In this document: in pieces, positions 8,190-15,581 of the stretch | Position numbering within the stretch: the first letter of the stretch is position 1 | Layout of the letters: each line of letters starts with the position of its first letter | Source: Oscillospiraceae bacterium | Lineage (GTDB): Bacteria; Bacillota; Clostridia; Oscillospirales; Oscillospiraceae | DNA length: 64,000 nt | Direction: 5' to 3' | NCBI GenBank assembly: GCA_910575695.1 | Contig: CAJTGJ010000007.1 | Coordinates: 62,001-126,000, forward strand | Program-made: the position numbers and the translations under genes | Notes under the pieces: model-generated | Seen by the model: the letters and a program-made list of their open reading frames with translations, nothing else | What the model was told of the DNA's origin: nothing | Database searches by the model: none

Positions 8190-8750
8190 ATGATCCAGAT
8201 ACTCCCATACAACCGCCGGGCGGCGGTGGCCTACGCCCACAAGTGGGCCTACAGCCGCAATCCAGCCTTTTACGACTTCAGCGAAATTGGCGGCGACTGC
8301 ACCAATTTCGCATCCCAATGCCTGTATGCGGGAACGGGGATCATGAACTTCACGCCGGAATACGGCTGGTACTACATCGATGCCACCGACCGGGCGCCGT
8401 CCTGGACGGGCGTACAGTTTTTCTGGGAGTTCATGACCCGGGCCCAGCCTACGGACGGCCCCATCGGCATCCAGGTACACATGAATTTCCTGCGGCCCGG
8501 GGATTTTGTGCAGCTCCGGTTTGAAAACAGCGGGGAGGTGTTCGCCCACACGCCGGTGGTGGTGTCAGTGGGCAGTATCCCCAGGCCGGACAACATCCTC
8601 ATCGCGGCCCACACCAATGACGCCGACTACCGCCCGCTGGACAGCTACCAAAACGTGGTGGAGTGGCGGTTCCTTCATATTGTGGGGGCCATCAAGGTGA
8701 CGGACGGTCCTGCGGCCAGCGAAAGCAGGACGCAAGGCGCGGAGGGATGA
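8190..8750 (+). CDS. Amidase-domain protein (PF12671-like, cysteine hydrolase fold)
   Basis: This 186-aa protein carries GGDCTNFASQCLYAG near residue 33, the cysteine-containing motif of the putative amidase (Amidase_6) family of papain/NlpC-like hydrolases. Later it has FAHTPVVVSV, which supplies a histidine, and a HTNDAD segment. Family members are thought to cut amide bonds in cell-wall or small peptides. No signal peptide is visible, so the product may be cytoplasmic or released otherwise. The start is ATG 8190 after GGGGGGAGG. A TATAAT-like box lies at 8162-8167 without a convincing -35. The substrate is unknown. Confidence 0.8.
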   Translation: MIQILPYNRRAAVAYAHKWAYSRNPAFYDFSEIGGDCTNFASQCLYAGTGIMNFTPEYGWYYIDATDRAPSWTGVQFFWEFMTRAQPTDGPIGIQVHMNFLRPGDFVQLRFENSGEVFAHTPVVVSVGSIPRPDNILIAAHTNDADYRPLDSYQNVVEWRFLHIVGAIKVTDGPAASESRTQGAEG

Positions 8751-8776
8751 TCCCCCGCGCCTTGACCAGTCCTGCT
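8724..8776. terminator. Long hairpin between convergent genes, probable bidirectional terminator
   Basis: An outer arm AGCAGGAC (8724-8731) pairs with GTCCTGCT (8769-8776), and an inner arm CAAGGCGCGG (8733-8742) pairs with CCGCGCCTTG (8755-8764). It overlaps the 3' end of the amidase gene and lies before the end of the convergent recombinase gene. There is no clear T-run on either strand, so terminator function is inferred from position and stability. Confidence 0.55.
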
Positions 8777-8837
8777 TGACCCCATTTTCAATTTTTCGCC
8801 GGCTTCCCGTGACCAAAATGGATGGTAATGTGTTCCA

Positions 8838-9872
8838 TCATGATTCCTCCGTCTGTTTCCTGGGCCGTCCCCGGCGCTTGGCTTTGACCTTGCCCAGCGG
8901 ATTCGACTGGGCCGCGTCTTGGAGGGCGGCGTTATTCACATGGGTGTAAATCTGGGTGGTGTTCAGATTTTCGTGGCCCAGAACCTCCTGCAAAGTACGC
9001 ACATCCACGCCATTTTGCAGCATCAGCGTGGCGGCGGTGTGGCGCAGCTTGTGGGCGGAGTATTTGCTGCTGTCCAGCCCAGCGGCGATAAAGCGCTGTT
9101 TGAGCATATAATGGACGCCGTCCTTGGTGATGCGGGTGTGCCGCCGGGAGATAAACAGCGCGTTAGGGTCCGCCGGACCGGACTGGCTTCGGACCTCCAG
9201 CCAATCCTCAATGGCATTCTGGCAGGCAGCGTTAAGGTAGACCACCCGTTCCTTATTTCCTTTGCCCAGCACCCGCAGGCGGTCATCCCGGATGTCGGTG
9301 ATATTAAGCCCCACCAGCTCGGAAATCCGAAGTCCGCAGTTCAAAAACAGGGTAATGATGCAGTAATCCCGTTCCGCGTTGTCCCCGTCAATGGAGTCCA
9401 AAAGCTGGATACTCTCATCCAGCGTCAGATAGCGGGGCAGAGACTGCCGGATTTTGGGCGTATCCAGGTTTTGGACGGGATTGACCTCCAAAACCTTTGC
9501 TTTGTTCACAAGATAGTTATAAAAAGACCGGATCACGGCCACTTTTCGGGCCCTTGAGGACACCTCAAGCCCATAGCCGGAGCTTGGGGCGTTAGCGTGC
9601 TTGGCGCGGTCGCGGCTCAGAAAGCTGAGAAACGCGTAGACATCCATCATGGTCACGGAGCGAATCAAATCCAGATTCACGTCGGATATGGATATCTCAT
9701 CCAGCGGCGTCGCGCGCGGCACAAGACTTTTTTCGATTTTTATGTAACGGAAAAAGGTGCGTAGGTCGAGAAAGTATTCGTCCACAGTTTTTTTCGAGTG
9801 GCCCTGGATGGTCTCATGATAGGCCAGAAAGCTCCGCAGATCGGGCGGCGCTTCAGTGCGATAATCAGTCAT
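8838..9872 (-). CDS. Tyrosine recombinase, XerC/XerD-like, with AT-hook-like tail
   Basis: This 344-aa site-specific recombinase has a SAM-like N-terminal core-binding domain (about 8-125) and a catalytic domain with the full residue set: Arg182 in GLRISEL, Lys204 in GKGNKER, His274/Arg277 in HKLRHTA, His300 in LGHENL and nucleophile Tyr309 in QIYTH. That pattern and length fit XerC/XerD, which resolve chromosome dimers at dif. The start ATG 9872 is chosen from family alignment (TEAPPDLRSFLAYHETIQG); it lacks a good ribosome binding site, and in-frame ATGs up to 9950 exist. The C-terminus KAKRRGRPRK contains an AT-hook-like RGRP core, unusual for Xer proteins. There are no island features nearby. 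Confidence 0.85.
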   Translation of the reverse strand: MTDYRTEAPPDLRSFLAYHETIQGHSKKTVDEYFLDLRTFFRYIKIEKSLVPRATPLDEISISDVNLDLIRSVTMMDVYAFLSFLSRDRAKHANAPSSGYGLEVSSRARKVAVIRSFYNYLVNKAKVLEVNPVQNLDTPKIRQSLPRYLTLDESIQLLDSIDGDNAERDYCIITLFLNCGLRISELVGLNITDIRDDRLRVLGKGNKERVVYLNAACQNAIEDWLEVRSQSGPADPNALFISRRHTRITKDGVHYMLKQRFIAAGLDSSKYSAHKLRHTAATLMLQNGVDVRTLQEVLGHENLNTTQIYTHVNNAALQDAAQSNPLGKVKAKRRGRPRKQTEES

Positions 9873-10035
9873 GGTTGCAAGCTGACTTATATCTTGGGGA
9901 AAGTTGGGCAGACTACAATGGCGAAACAAATTCATGTACGCAGTAAACACCGGGCGATGCAGTCGGATTCGTCGCAGGGTTGTATATGGAGGTCATAGGT
10001 CAAAATCGGCGGATTTTCCGGTGCACCCCTCCCCT

Positions 10036-10067
10036 CAACTCAACAAAATTTTAATTTTGTTGAGTTG
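10036..10067. repeat. Perfect 32-bp AT-rich palindrome (candidate operator or recombination site)
   Basis: CAACTCAACAAAATT (10036-10050) is the exact reverse complement of AATTTTGTTGAGTTG (10053-10067), with only TT between. It sits in the 247-base gap between the divergent recombinase (start 9872) and the four-cysteine protein (start 10120). The right arm overlaps a possible -35 box (TTGTTG 10057-10062), which suggests an operator. A site for the neighbouring recombinase is an alternative. The two-base centre is short for an intrinsic terminator and no T-run follows. Confidence 0.6.
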
Positions 10068-10085
10068 TATATATCAGCCTATACC
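10057..10085 (+). promoter_or_regulatory. Possible promoter for the four-cysteine protein
   Basis: TTGTTG (10057-10062) and TATACC (10080-10085) are separated by 17 bases and lie about 35 bases before the GTG start. The -10 box is weak. The -35 lies inside the 32-bp palindrome. Confidence 0.35.
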
Positions 10086-10119
10086 TCCTCTCATTCTACT
10101 AATATTGGAGTGATTTTCT

Positions 10120-10302
10120 GTGAGCCTGATCCCGTGCACTCAAAACTGCAAATACCAAAACGAGGGCCTGTGTACACTGGCTCAGGCCCCGTCGCTGGTC
10201 AATCAGGCTGTTCCAAACGATGCCTGTCTGAATTTTACGCCCCGTGAATCAAACCAGCACGGCAATGGCTTCCCGAATATTGCCCACCCGAATGAGATCT
10301 AA
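10120..10302 (+). CDS. Small four-cysteine protein, convergent overlap with radA
   Basis: This 60-aa open frame starts at GTG 10120, nine bases after GGAG, and has four cysteines in the pattern C-x3-C-x7-C-x17-C within its first 36 residues (CTQNCKYQNEGLCTL, then CLNFTPR). I recall similar tiny cysteine-motif proteins (CTxxCxYQxxGxC) as common in Clostridia, where they are sometimes mislabelled as acyl-ACP dehydratases; this is memory, not a search. The conserved-looking part ends near residue 42, and the last 18 codons overlap the convergent 3' end of radA by 54 bases. A metal-binding role is plausible. Confidence 0.6.
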   Translation: MSLIPCTQNCKYQNEGLCTLAQAPSLVNQAVPNDACLNFTPRESNQHGNGFPNIAHPNEI

Positions 10303-11616
10303 GCCGTCCGGAGCCAGCAGTTTGCCGCTGCTTCTGGACGGCACCAGGCATTTGGTAAAGCCCAGCCGCCGCACCTCGCTGAGCCGCTGGTTGATGGCGC
10401 TCACCGAGCGCAGCTCGCCGGTCAGTCCGACCTCCCCAACTGCGGCCAGGTCATAAGGCACAGGCTTGTCCCGGAAGCTGGACGCCAGCGCCACAATCAG
10501 GGCCAGATCAGCGGCAGGCTCGTCCAGCGTCAGCCCGCCGATGACATTGACATAAAAATCACAATTAGACAACATCAGCCCGCCCCGTTTTTCCAGCACC
10601 GCCAGCATCATCATGGCACGGTTATAGTCAAAGCCATTGCTGGTGCGGCGGGAATTTCCATAGGCCGACGGCGCAAGCAGGGCCTGCACCTCCGCCAGTA
10701 CGGGCCGCACTCCCTCCATCACGCAGGTGACGCAGGAGCCGGGCATATTTTCCGGCCGTCCCGACAGCATGGCCTCTGACGGATTGGGCACCTCCACCAG
10801 CCCCTTGTCCACCATCTCAAACACACCGATTTCATTGGTAGCGCCAAAACGGTTTTTAGCCGCCCGCAGGATGCGGTATGAGTTGTGCTCCTCCCCCTCA
10901 AAATGAAGCACACAGTCCACCATGTGCTCCAGTACCTTGGGTCCGGCCAGCGAACCCTCCTTATTGATGTGGCCCACCACGAAAATCGTCACCCCCATCC
11001 CTTTGGCCAGGTGCATCAGCGCCATGGTACACTCCTTCACCTGGGCCACACTTCCCGGCGAGGAATTGGAATCACCATTATAAATGGTCTGAATGGAATC
11101 CACAATGAGGATATCCGGTTTTTGCTCCTGGACTGCCGCCACGATATCGTCCAGGTTTGTCTCGGAATACAGGTACAGCCCCTCGTCCCGGACCCCCAGC
11201 CGCTGTGCCCGCAGCTTGATCTGCCGCTCCGATTCCTCTCCCGATACATATAAAACGTTGGCAAAACGGCACAAATTGTCACAAATTTGAAGCATAAGCG
11301 TGGATTTCCCGATTCCCGGCGCACCGCCCACCAGCACCAGCGCCCCCCGGACCGCGCCGCCGCCCAGCACCCGGTCCAGTTCATTCATTCCGGTGTTGAA
11401 GCGAAGCTCATCCACCGCTTCTACCTCAGCGATGGGTCTGGGACGGCGCATCCCGCTGTGCCGAACTGAGGCTGCGGCAGAGGATTTCTTTTTGACCTCC
11501 GCCGCTGGCTGCTCCACAATTGTGTTCCATGCGCCGCAGGCGGGGCATCTCCCCTGCCACTTCAGCGATTCCGTACCGCATTCCGTGCAGTAAAACAGGG
11601 TTTTGGCCTTAGCCAT
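10249..11616 (-). CDS. radA: DNA repair protein RadA (Sms)
   Basis: RadA is a RecA-like ATPase that promotes branch migration and recombinational repair. The 455-aa protein has the N-terminal zinc finger (Cys10, Cys13, Cys24, Cys27), Walker A GGAPGIGKST at about 97-106, the RadA-specific KNRFG motif (in AAKNRFGATNEIG) and a C-terminal Lon-protease-like domain. It lies just downstream of cwlD in the same orientation, with a 3-base gap, so the two are translated from one transcript. Start ATG 11616. Confidence 0.96.
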   Translation of the reverse strand: MAKAKTLFYCTECGTESLKWQGRCPACGAWNTIVEQPAAEVKKKSSAAASVRHSGMRRPRPIAEVEAVDELRFNTGMNELDRVLGGGAVRGALVLVGGAPGIGKSTLMLQICDNLCRFANVLYVSGEESERQIKLRAQRLGVRDEGLYLYSETNLDDIVAAVQEQKPDILIVDSIQTIYNGDSNSSPGSVAQVKECTMALMHLAKGMGVTIFVVGHINKEGSLAGPKVLEHMVDCVLHFEGEEHNSYRILRAAKNRFGATNEIGVFEMVDKGLVEVPNPSEAMLSGRPENMPGSCVTCVMEGVRPVLAEVQALLAPSAYGNSRRTSNGFDYNRAMMMLAVLEKRGGLMLSNCDFYVNVIGGLTLDEPAADLALIVALASSFRDKPVPYDLAAVGEVGLTGELRSVSAINQRLSEVRRLGFTKCLVPSRSSGKLLAPDGLDLIRVGNIREAIAVLV

Positions 11617-11619
11617 GTA

Positions 11620-12336
11620 TCATTCTCCTTCCCAAACTGTGGGTATCATTTGTAACTCCTGCCAATACGCTCCTGCCAGCGCCAGAGAGATTTTACGCTG
11701 GTAGGGATCGGTGAGCAGCAGGGATGCCTCCTCCCCGTTGCTGAGAAATCCGCACTCCACCAAAATGGCCGGACAACTGATATGCTCAAACAAGTAGATT
11801 CCATCCGGTATGGCCTTGGCATCCCGGTCGTTGTCTGGGGATAACACCTGCCGCAGAACCTCTTGTGTATTCTCGCCCCATTGGCGGCTGACATCTCCCA
11901 TGTTGTAAAATACCTGAGCTCCGCTGTATCTCGTATCTGTAAAGTGGTTTTGGTGTACACTGATAAGCATGGCATTAGAAAAGCCGCCCACGAAAGCCAC
12001 CCGGTTTTTCAAATCGGAAACCTTCTTTTCCCGGATGGTGGACGCCCCCTCGCTGTGCATCGACCTGTCCTCCATGCGGGTCAGTTCCGTCCTCACACCC
12101 AAAAATGCCATCAACGCCTCGGTTTTCTGCACGATACTCAGGTTGATATCGCTCTCCCGGCTTCCGCTGGCGGTGCTGGCGCCGCCATCTTCCCCGCCAT
12201 GTCCGGCGTCCAGAATCAAAACCCGGCCCTCGTCCGGCGAGGCGGCTATGGCGGACACCACATTGTCCCGGCCCACATAGGCGGCGGCGCCCAAAATACA
12301 CAGACACAAAAATAACAGCAGCAAATCTCGTTTCAC
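11620..12336 (-). CDS. cwlD: N-acetylmuramoyl-L-alanine amidase, CwlD-like
   Basis: This 238-aa Amidase_3 enzyme has a short cytoplasmic start and one N-terminal membrane segment (LLLLFLCLCILGAAAYV). The zinc site comprises His in DAGHGGEDGGA, a downstream glutamate, and HQNHF in ISVHQNHF; the C-terminal glutamate is in ILVECGFLSN. YSGAQVFY and the length match CwlD, which with PdaA makes muramic delta-lactam in spore cortex. The start GTG 12336 follows AAGGGGGAC. An upstream in-frame ATG (12384) would add a hydrophilic stretch before the signal anchor. The gene before it (TrmK-NIF3) ends 55 bases upstream. Confidence 0.87.
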   Translation of the reverse strand: MKRDLLLLFLCLCILGAAAYVGRDNVVSAIAASPDEGRVLILDAGHGGEDGGASTASGSRESDINLSIVQKTEALMAFLGVRTELTRMEDRSMHSEGASTIREKKVSDLKNRVAFVGGFSNAMLISVHQNHFTDTRYSGAQVFYNMGDVSRQWGENTQEVLRQVLSPDNDRDAKAIPDGIYLFEHISCPAILVECGFLSNGEEASLLLTDPYQRKISLALAGAYWQELQMIPTVWEGE

Positions 12337-12391
12337 AGGCCAGTCCCCCTTCCCTTCACCATATGAGAAAAGAGGGCGGTTCATGCATGGA

Positions 12392-13861
12392 TCAGAGGTA
12401 GGAAAACACCTCGTGGTGCCGGCTGGAAATGGCAACGGACACCCGGGGAAACTGTTCCGCCAGCCAGGCCTGAAGCACCGGGCATATCACGTTTTCCGTG
12501 GGGAAATGCCCCGCATCAATCAAGTTCAGCCCCTGTGCCTTCGCATCAATAAAGTGATTATACTTTACATCAGATGTGACAAAGGTATCGCATCCATGGG
12601 CTAAGGCGTCCTCCATCATACCAGCACAGGCCCCGCCCCCCACCGCGATTTTGTGAACAGGCCTTCCTCCGTCCACCAGCCGCAGGCCATTGGCCCCCAG
12701 CAGCTGTTTGACCCCCAGGGAAAAATCATAGAGGGATTGTTCCGTCACATAGCCCACCCGGCCGATGCCGTAGTCTCTCCCCTGCCCGTCAACCCCCTCC
12801 TGCTTGAGGTGGCTGATATCGGTAAGCCCCAGCCGCAGGGCCAGCGCGTCATTGACCCCGCCCTCTACCGCGTCCAAATTGGTATGGGCGCAGATGGCGG
12901 CAATCCCGTGCTCCACGAGAGACAAAAGGATCTGCCCGGTAATCGTCTGGTCCGTCACGGATTGAATACCGCCGAAAATCACCGGATGGTGTGACACGAT
13001 CAGCTGCGCCCCCTGCTCAGCAGCCTCCTCCAACACCTGCTCGGTGATGTCCAGGGACACCAGGATCTTGCTGACCTGCGCCCCCTCCCGGCCTACCAGG
13101 AATCCGGCATTGTCAAAGCCCTCCTGCAATTCAAACGGCGCTTTCTCCTGCAAAAATGCGTACACCTTGCCTACAGTTGTCACAGTGCTCAGCTCCTTTT
13201 CCATGGTAATCAATCCGGACAGCACAGATTCCAGCTCCTCAATGGCAGCTAGATTGGGCGTGTGCGCCGCCTGCTGTCCGCGCAGGGCCTTCTCCGCTTT
13301 TTCCCGTATCAGCGCCAGATATTCCCGGCGCAGTACCCCGCTGTTCTGCCGCCCCGCCCACTGCTCCGCAGGACTTAACGGCGGCATCTGCCCACCCTTC
13401 ACGGACATAATACTGTATAGCCTTTCCCCTTCACAGGCAATGCGTTCCTTCACAATCTCATATCCGTTGGATTGCAGCCACCGCCGCAGCTCCACAAAGC
13501 CGGTCATGGGCTGGAGCAGAAGCAAAGCGCCCTCTCTGGTCCATGGCGCGGCCTCCAGAATGGAGATGATGGTCTCCCCTCCCATACCTGCGATGGCGAT
13601 GGTGTCTACCTCTGACTGGCGGATATCGGTCAGTCCGTCGCACAGACGGAAGGAAATCTGCTCTGCCACGCCAAAGCGCTGGGCGGTCTTTTTGGCACGG
13701 TTCAGCGGCCCCTCCCGCAGATCAGCGGCAATGGCGCTGTCAATGCGGCGGATTTGCAGCAGCCAAACCGGAAGATATCCGTGGTCAGTGCCTACATCAG
13801 CCAAGCGGGTCCCCTGGGGGACCTGCTCCGCAATGGCTTGTAGCCTGGGTGTCAATTCCAT
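12392..13861 (-). CDS. Fused tRNA (adenine-N1)-methyltransferase TrmK and NIF3-like metal protein
   Basis: One uninterrupted 489-aa frame joins two proteins that are normally separate neighbours (yqfN and yqfO in Bacillus). Residues about 1-220 are TrmK, which methylates A22 of tRNA: SAM site ADVGTDHGYLP at 21-31 and AIAGMGGE near 90. Residues about 227-489 are NIF3/DUF34, with metal-binding SHHPVIFGG, a histidine in AHTNLDAVEGG, and a C-terminal DVKYNHFIDA. At the junction, an in-frame GTG (13183) is preceded by AAAAGGAG at 9 bases, so NIF3 could also be made separately (263 aa). The sequence supports a fusion, an internal start, or both. Confidence 0.88.
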   Translation of the reverse strand: MELTPRLQAIAEQVPQGTRLADVGTDHGYLPVWLLQIRRIDSAIAADLREGPLNRAKKTAQRFGVAEQISFRLCDGLTDIRQSEVDTIAIAGMGGETIISILEAAPWTREGALLLLQPMTGFVELRRWLQSNGYEIVKERIACEGERLYSIMSVKGGQMPPLSPAEQWAGRQNSGVLRREYLALIREKAEKALRGQQAAHTPNLAAIEELESVLSGLITMEKELSTVTTVGKVYAFLQEKAPFELQEGFDNAGFLVGREGAQVSKILVSLDITEQVLEEAAEQGAQLIVSHHPVIFGGIQSVTDQTITGQILLSLVEHGIAAICAHTNLDAVEGGVNDALALRLGLTDISHLKQEGVDGQGRDYGIGRVGYVTEQSLYDFSLGVKQLLGANGLRLVDGGRPVHKIAVGGGACAGMMEDALAHGCDTFVTSDVKYNHFIDAKAQGLNLIDAGHFPTENVICPVLQAWLAEQFPRVSVAISSRHHEVFSYL

Positions 13862-13894
13862 ATCGTCCCTCCTGCATCTAACCCAGAATAAAGG

Positions 13895-13920
13895 AAAAGA
13901 GCGGAAACCTCCGCTCTTTT
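13895..13920 (-). terminator. Terminator after the DUF1858 gene
   Basis: A perfect 11-bp stem, AAAAGAGCGGA (13895-13905) with TCCGCTCTTTT (13910-13920), has a 4-base loop and a T-rich 3' side on either strand. It lies 13 bases past the DUF1858 stop. Confidence 0.85.
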
Positions 13921-13933
13921 CGCAGTTCGAAAA

Positions 13934-14131
13934 TCAGGCGACAGTGGCGTTGAGCTGCTCCAGCAGGGCATCCACATCCACACCGTGGACCATGCAGGCC
14001 TGCTCCACCGTCTCTCCGCGGGAGGACGGGCAGCCCAGACAGTGCATACCGATGGACAGGAAGATGGGAGCGGTGTCGGGCGCGATGTCCAAGATATCGC
14101 CGATGATGGTGTCCTTTGTAATTTTAGCCAT
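13934..14131 (-). CDS. DUF1858 domain protein
   Basis: This 65-aa protein consists of a single DUF1858 domain: an N-terminal ITKDTIIGDILDIAPDTA, the CLGC pair in GMHCLGCP, and a helical C-terminus. DUF1858 proteins resemble the N-terminal helical domain of hybrid-cluster-associated or disulfide-oxidoreductase-like proteins and may bind metal or take part in redox chemistry; the function is not established. The start ATG 14131 follows AAGGAGG. It is a monocistronic unit with its own promoter and terminator. Confidence 0.88.
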   Translation of the reverse strand: MAKITKDTIIGDILDIAPDTAPIFLSIGMHCLGCPSSRGETVEQACMVHGVDVDALLEQLNATVA

Positions 14132-14171
14132 TTCGGGACAACCTCCTTGCAGTTTTTGTCGAACAACCTAT

Positions 14172-14200
14172 AGTATACCCAATACTGCGTTGGTTTGCAA
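14172..14200 (-). promoter_or_regulatory. Sigma-A-type promoter for the DUF1858 gene
   Basis: On the minus strand, TTGCAA (14200-14195) and TATACT (14177-14172) are separated by 17 bases. The predicted start is about 14165, giving a 34-base leader. Confidence 0.72.
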
Positions 14201-14224
14201 GTGTTTCCCAAAAAAATCAGGAAT

Positions 14225-15415
14225 TCAGCTGTTTAAAAATTCCTCCAGCCGGTCCATCCCTTTCTTGATGTTGTCCATGGAGGTGGCGTAGGACCAGCGT
14301 ACAAAGCCAGGGGCCCCGAAGCCGCCCCCTGGCACAGCGGCCACCAGCCCATACTTTAAAAGCGCAGCGCAGAAGTCGTCAGCGGTCTGGATCAGTTGGC
14401 CGTGGATGGTCCTGCCGACGAGTTTTTCCATGTTCATCATCACATAGAAAGCGCCCTCTGGCTGGATACAGCTGACACCGTCCATACGGTTCATCCGCTC
14501 TACAATGTAGTTCCGGCGTTTTTCAAATGCCTGACACATCTCCTCCACGCAGCCCTGGGGGCCGTTCAGCGCGGCCACAGCGGCCTCCTGGGAAATGGTG
14601 CAGGGGGAACCGGTGGAATTGCTGACGAAATTGCTCAACACCTTGGCAATTTTCTCGCTGGCCAGCAGATAGCCGATCCGCCAGCCGGTCATGGCATAGG
14701 ACTTGGACACGCCGTTGATCAGGATGGTGCGCTCCCTGACCTCACTGTCCAGAGCCGCAATGGAGACAAACTGCCGCCCATCATACATCAGGCCATAGTA
14801 GATTTCGTCGGAAATCACATAGATATCCTTGTCAACACACACCCTCGCGATTGCGTCCAACTCCTCCCTGCTGTACACCATTCCGGTGGGATTGCAGGGA
14901 TTGTTGATAATCAGTGCCTTGGTGTTGGGCGTGACAGCCGCCTCCAGCTGTTCCGCCGTCATTTTGAAACCGGAGCCCTCCCCTGCCGTGACAATCACTG
15001 GCTTGGCCCCCGCCATTTTGATCATTTCCAGGTAGCTTACCCAAAAGGGCGCGGGCAGGACCACCTCGTCACCGGGGTTCACCAGCGCCCGCAGAGCCAA
15101 GTAAACACAGTGCTTTGCGCCGCTGGACACCACCACCTGAGAGGGTGTGTAATCAAGGCCGCAGTCTTCCTTCATCCGCCTGCAAACGGCTTCCTTCAGC
15201 GCAGCCGTACCAGAGGCCGGAGTGTACCGGGTATTATTATCAGCAATGGCACGATTAGCTGCCGCTTTGATGTGCTCCGGCGTGTTAAAATCAGGTTCGC
15301 CCGCACCGAAACCGACCACATCAATACCATCTGCCATCATCTGCTTGGACAATGCGTCGATAGCCATAGTGCTGGACACCTGCACAGCGGACGCGATTTG
15401 CGAAAAATCCTTCAA
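14225..15415 (-). CDS. Aspartate aminotransferase, class I/II PLP enzyme
   Basis: This 396-aa fold-type I aminotransferase interconverts aspartate and oxaloacetate (or a similar 2-oxo acid pair) with PLP. Motifs include GAGEPDFNTP, YTPASGTAALKEAV, NNPCNPTG for the cofactor aspartate/asparagine region, SDEIYYGL, and the Schiff-base lysine in GVSKSYAMTGWRIGY. The C-terminal substrate arginine lies in VRWSYA. The start is TTG 15415, six bases after GGAGGGG; the upstream TTG at 15430 overlaps the ribosome binding site. It is monocistronic with its own promoter. The exact substrate (aspartate versus other amino acids) is inferred from subfamily. Confidence 0.88.
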   Translation of the reverse strand: MKDFSQIASAVQVSSTMAIDALSKQMMADGIDVVGFGAGEPDFNTPEHIKAAANRAIADNNTRYTPASGTAALKEAVCRRMKEDCGLDYTPSQVVVSSGAKHCVYLALRALVNPGDEVVLPAPFWVSYLEMIKMAGAKPVIVTAGEGSGFKMTAEQLEAAVTPNTKALIINNPCNPTGMVYSREELDAIARVCVDKDIYVISDEIYYGLMYDGRQFVSIAALDSEVRERTILINGVSKSYAMTGWRIGYLLASEKIAKVLSNFVSNSTGSPCTISQEAAVAALNGPQGCVEEMCQAFEKRRNYIVERMNRMDGVSCIQPEGAFYVMMNMEKLVGRTIHGQLIQTADDFCAALLKYGLVAAVPGGGFGAPGFVRWSYATSMDNIKKGMDRLEEFLNS

Positions 15416-15447
15416 AACGATCCCCTCCAAACTCTATTTCCTGCCGT

Positions 15448-15476
15448 ATTATATTCTCGATCCTGCAAAAAAGCAA
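15448..15476 (-). promoter_or_regulatory. Sigma-A-type promoter for the aminotransferase
   Basis: On the minus strand, TTGCTT (15476-15471) and a perfect TATAAT (15453-15448) are separated by 17 bases, giving a leader of about 26 bases. Confidence 0.75.
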
Positions 15477-15544
15477 GTATATTTTGAATATTGAACAAAG
15501 ATTTTGCAATTTTAATGAAACAGCATTGCATAATGCCTGTCAAA

Positions 15545-15576
15545 ATATTCCTGTCCACTCACGCAGACAGGAATAT
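15545..15576 (-). terminator. Hairpin terminator after the CoaX-like gene
   Basis: A perfect 11-bp stem, ATATTCCTGTC (15545-15555) with GACAGGAATAT (15566-15576), has a 10-base loop. On the minus strand it is followed by TTTTG. It lies 5 bases after the coaX-like stop. Confidence 0.65.
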
Positions 15577-15581
15577 GGGAT

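Noticed and set aside
8838-10120. An integrative element carrying the tyrosine recombinase
   Set aside because: There is no tRNA or attachment-site repeat, no excisionase or cargo genes, and flanking genes are core functions. The recombinase looks like a chromosomal Xer-type protein.
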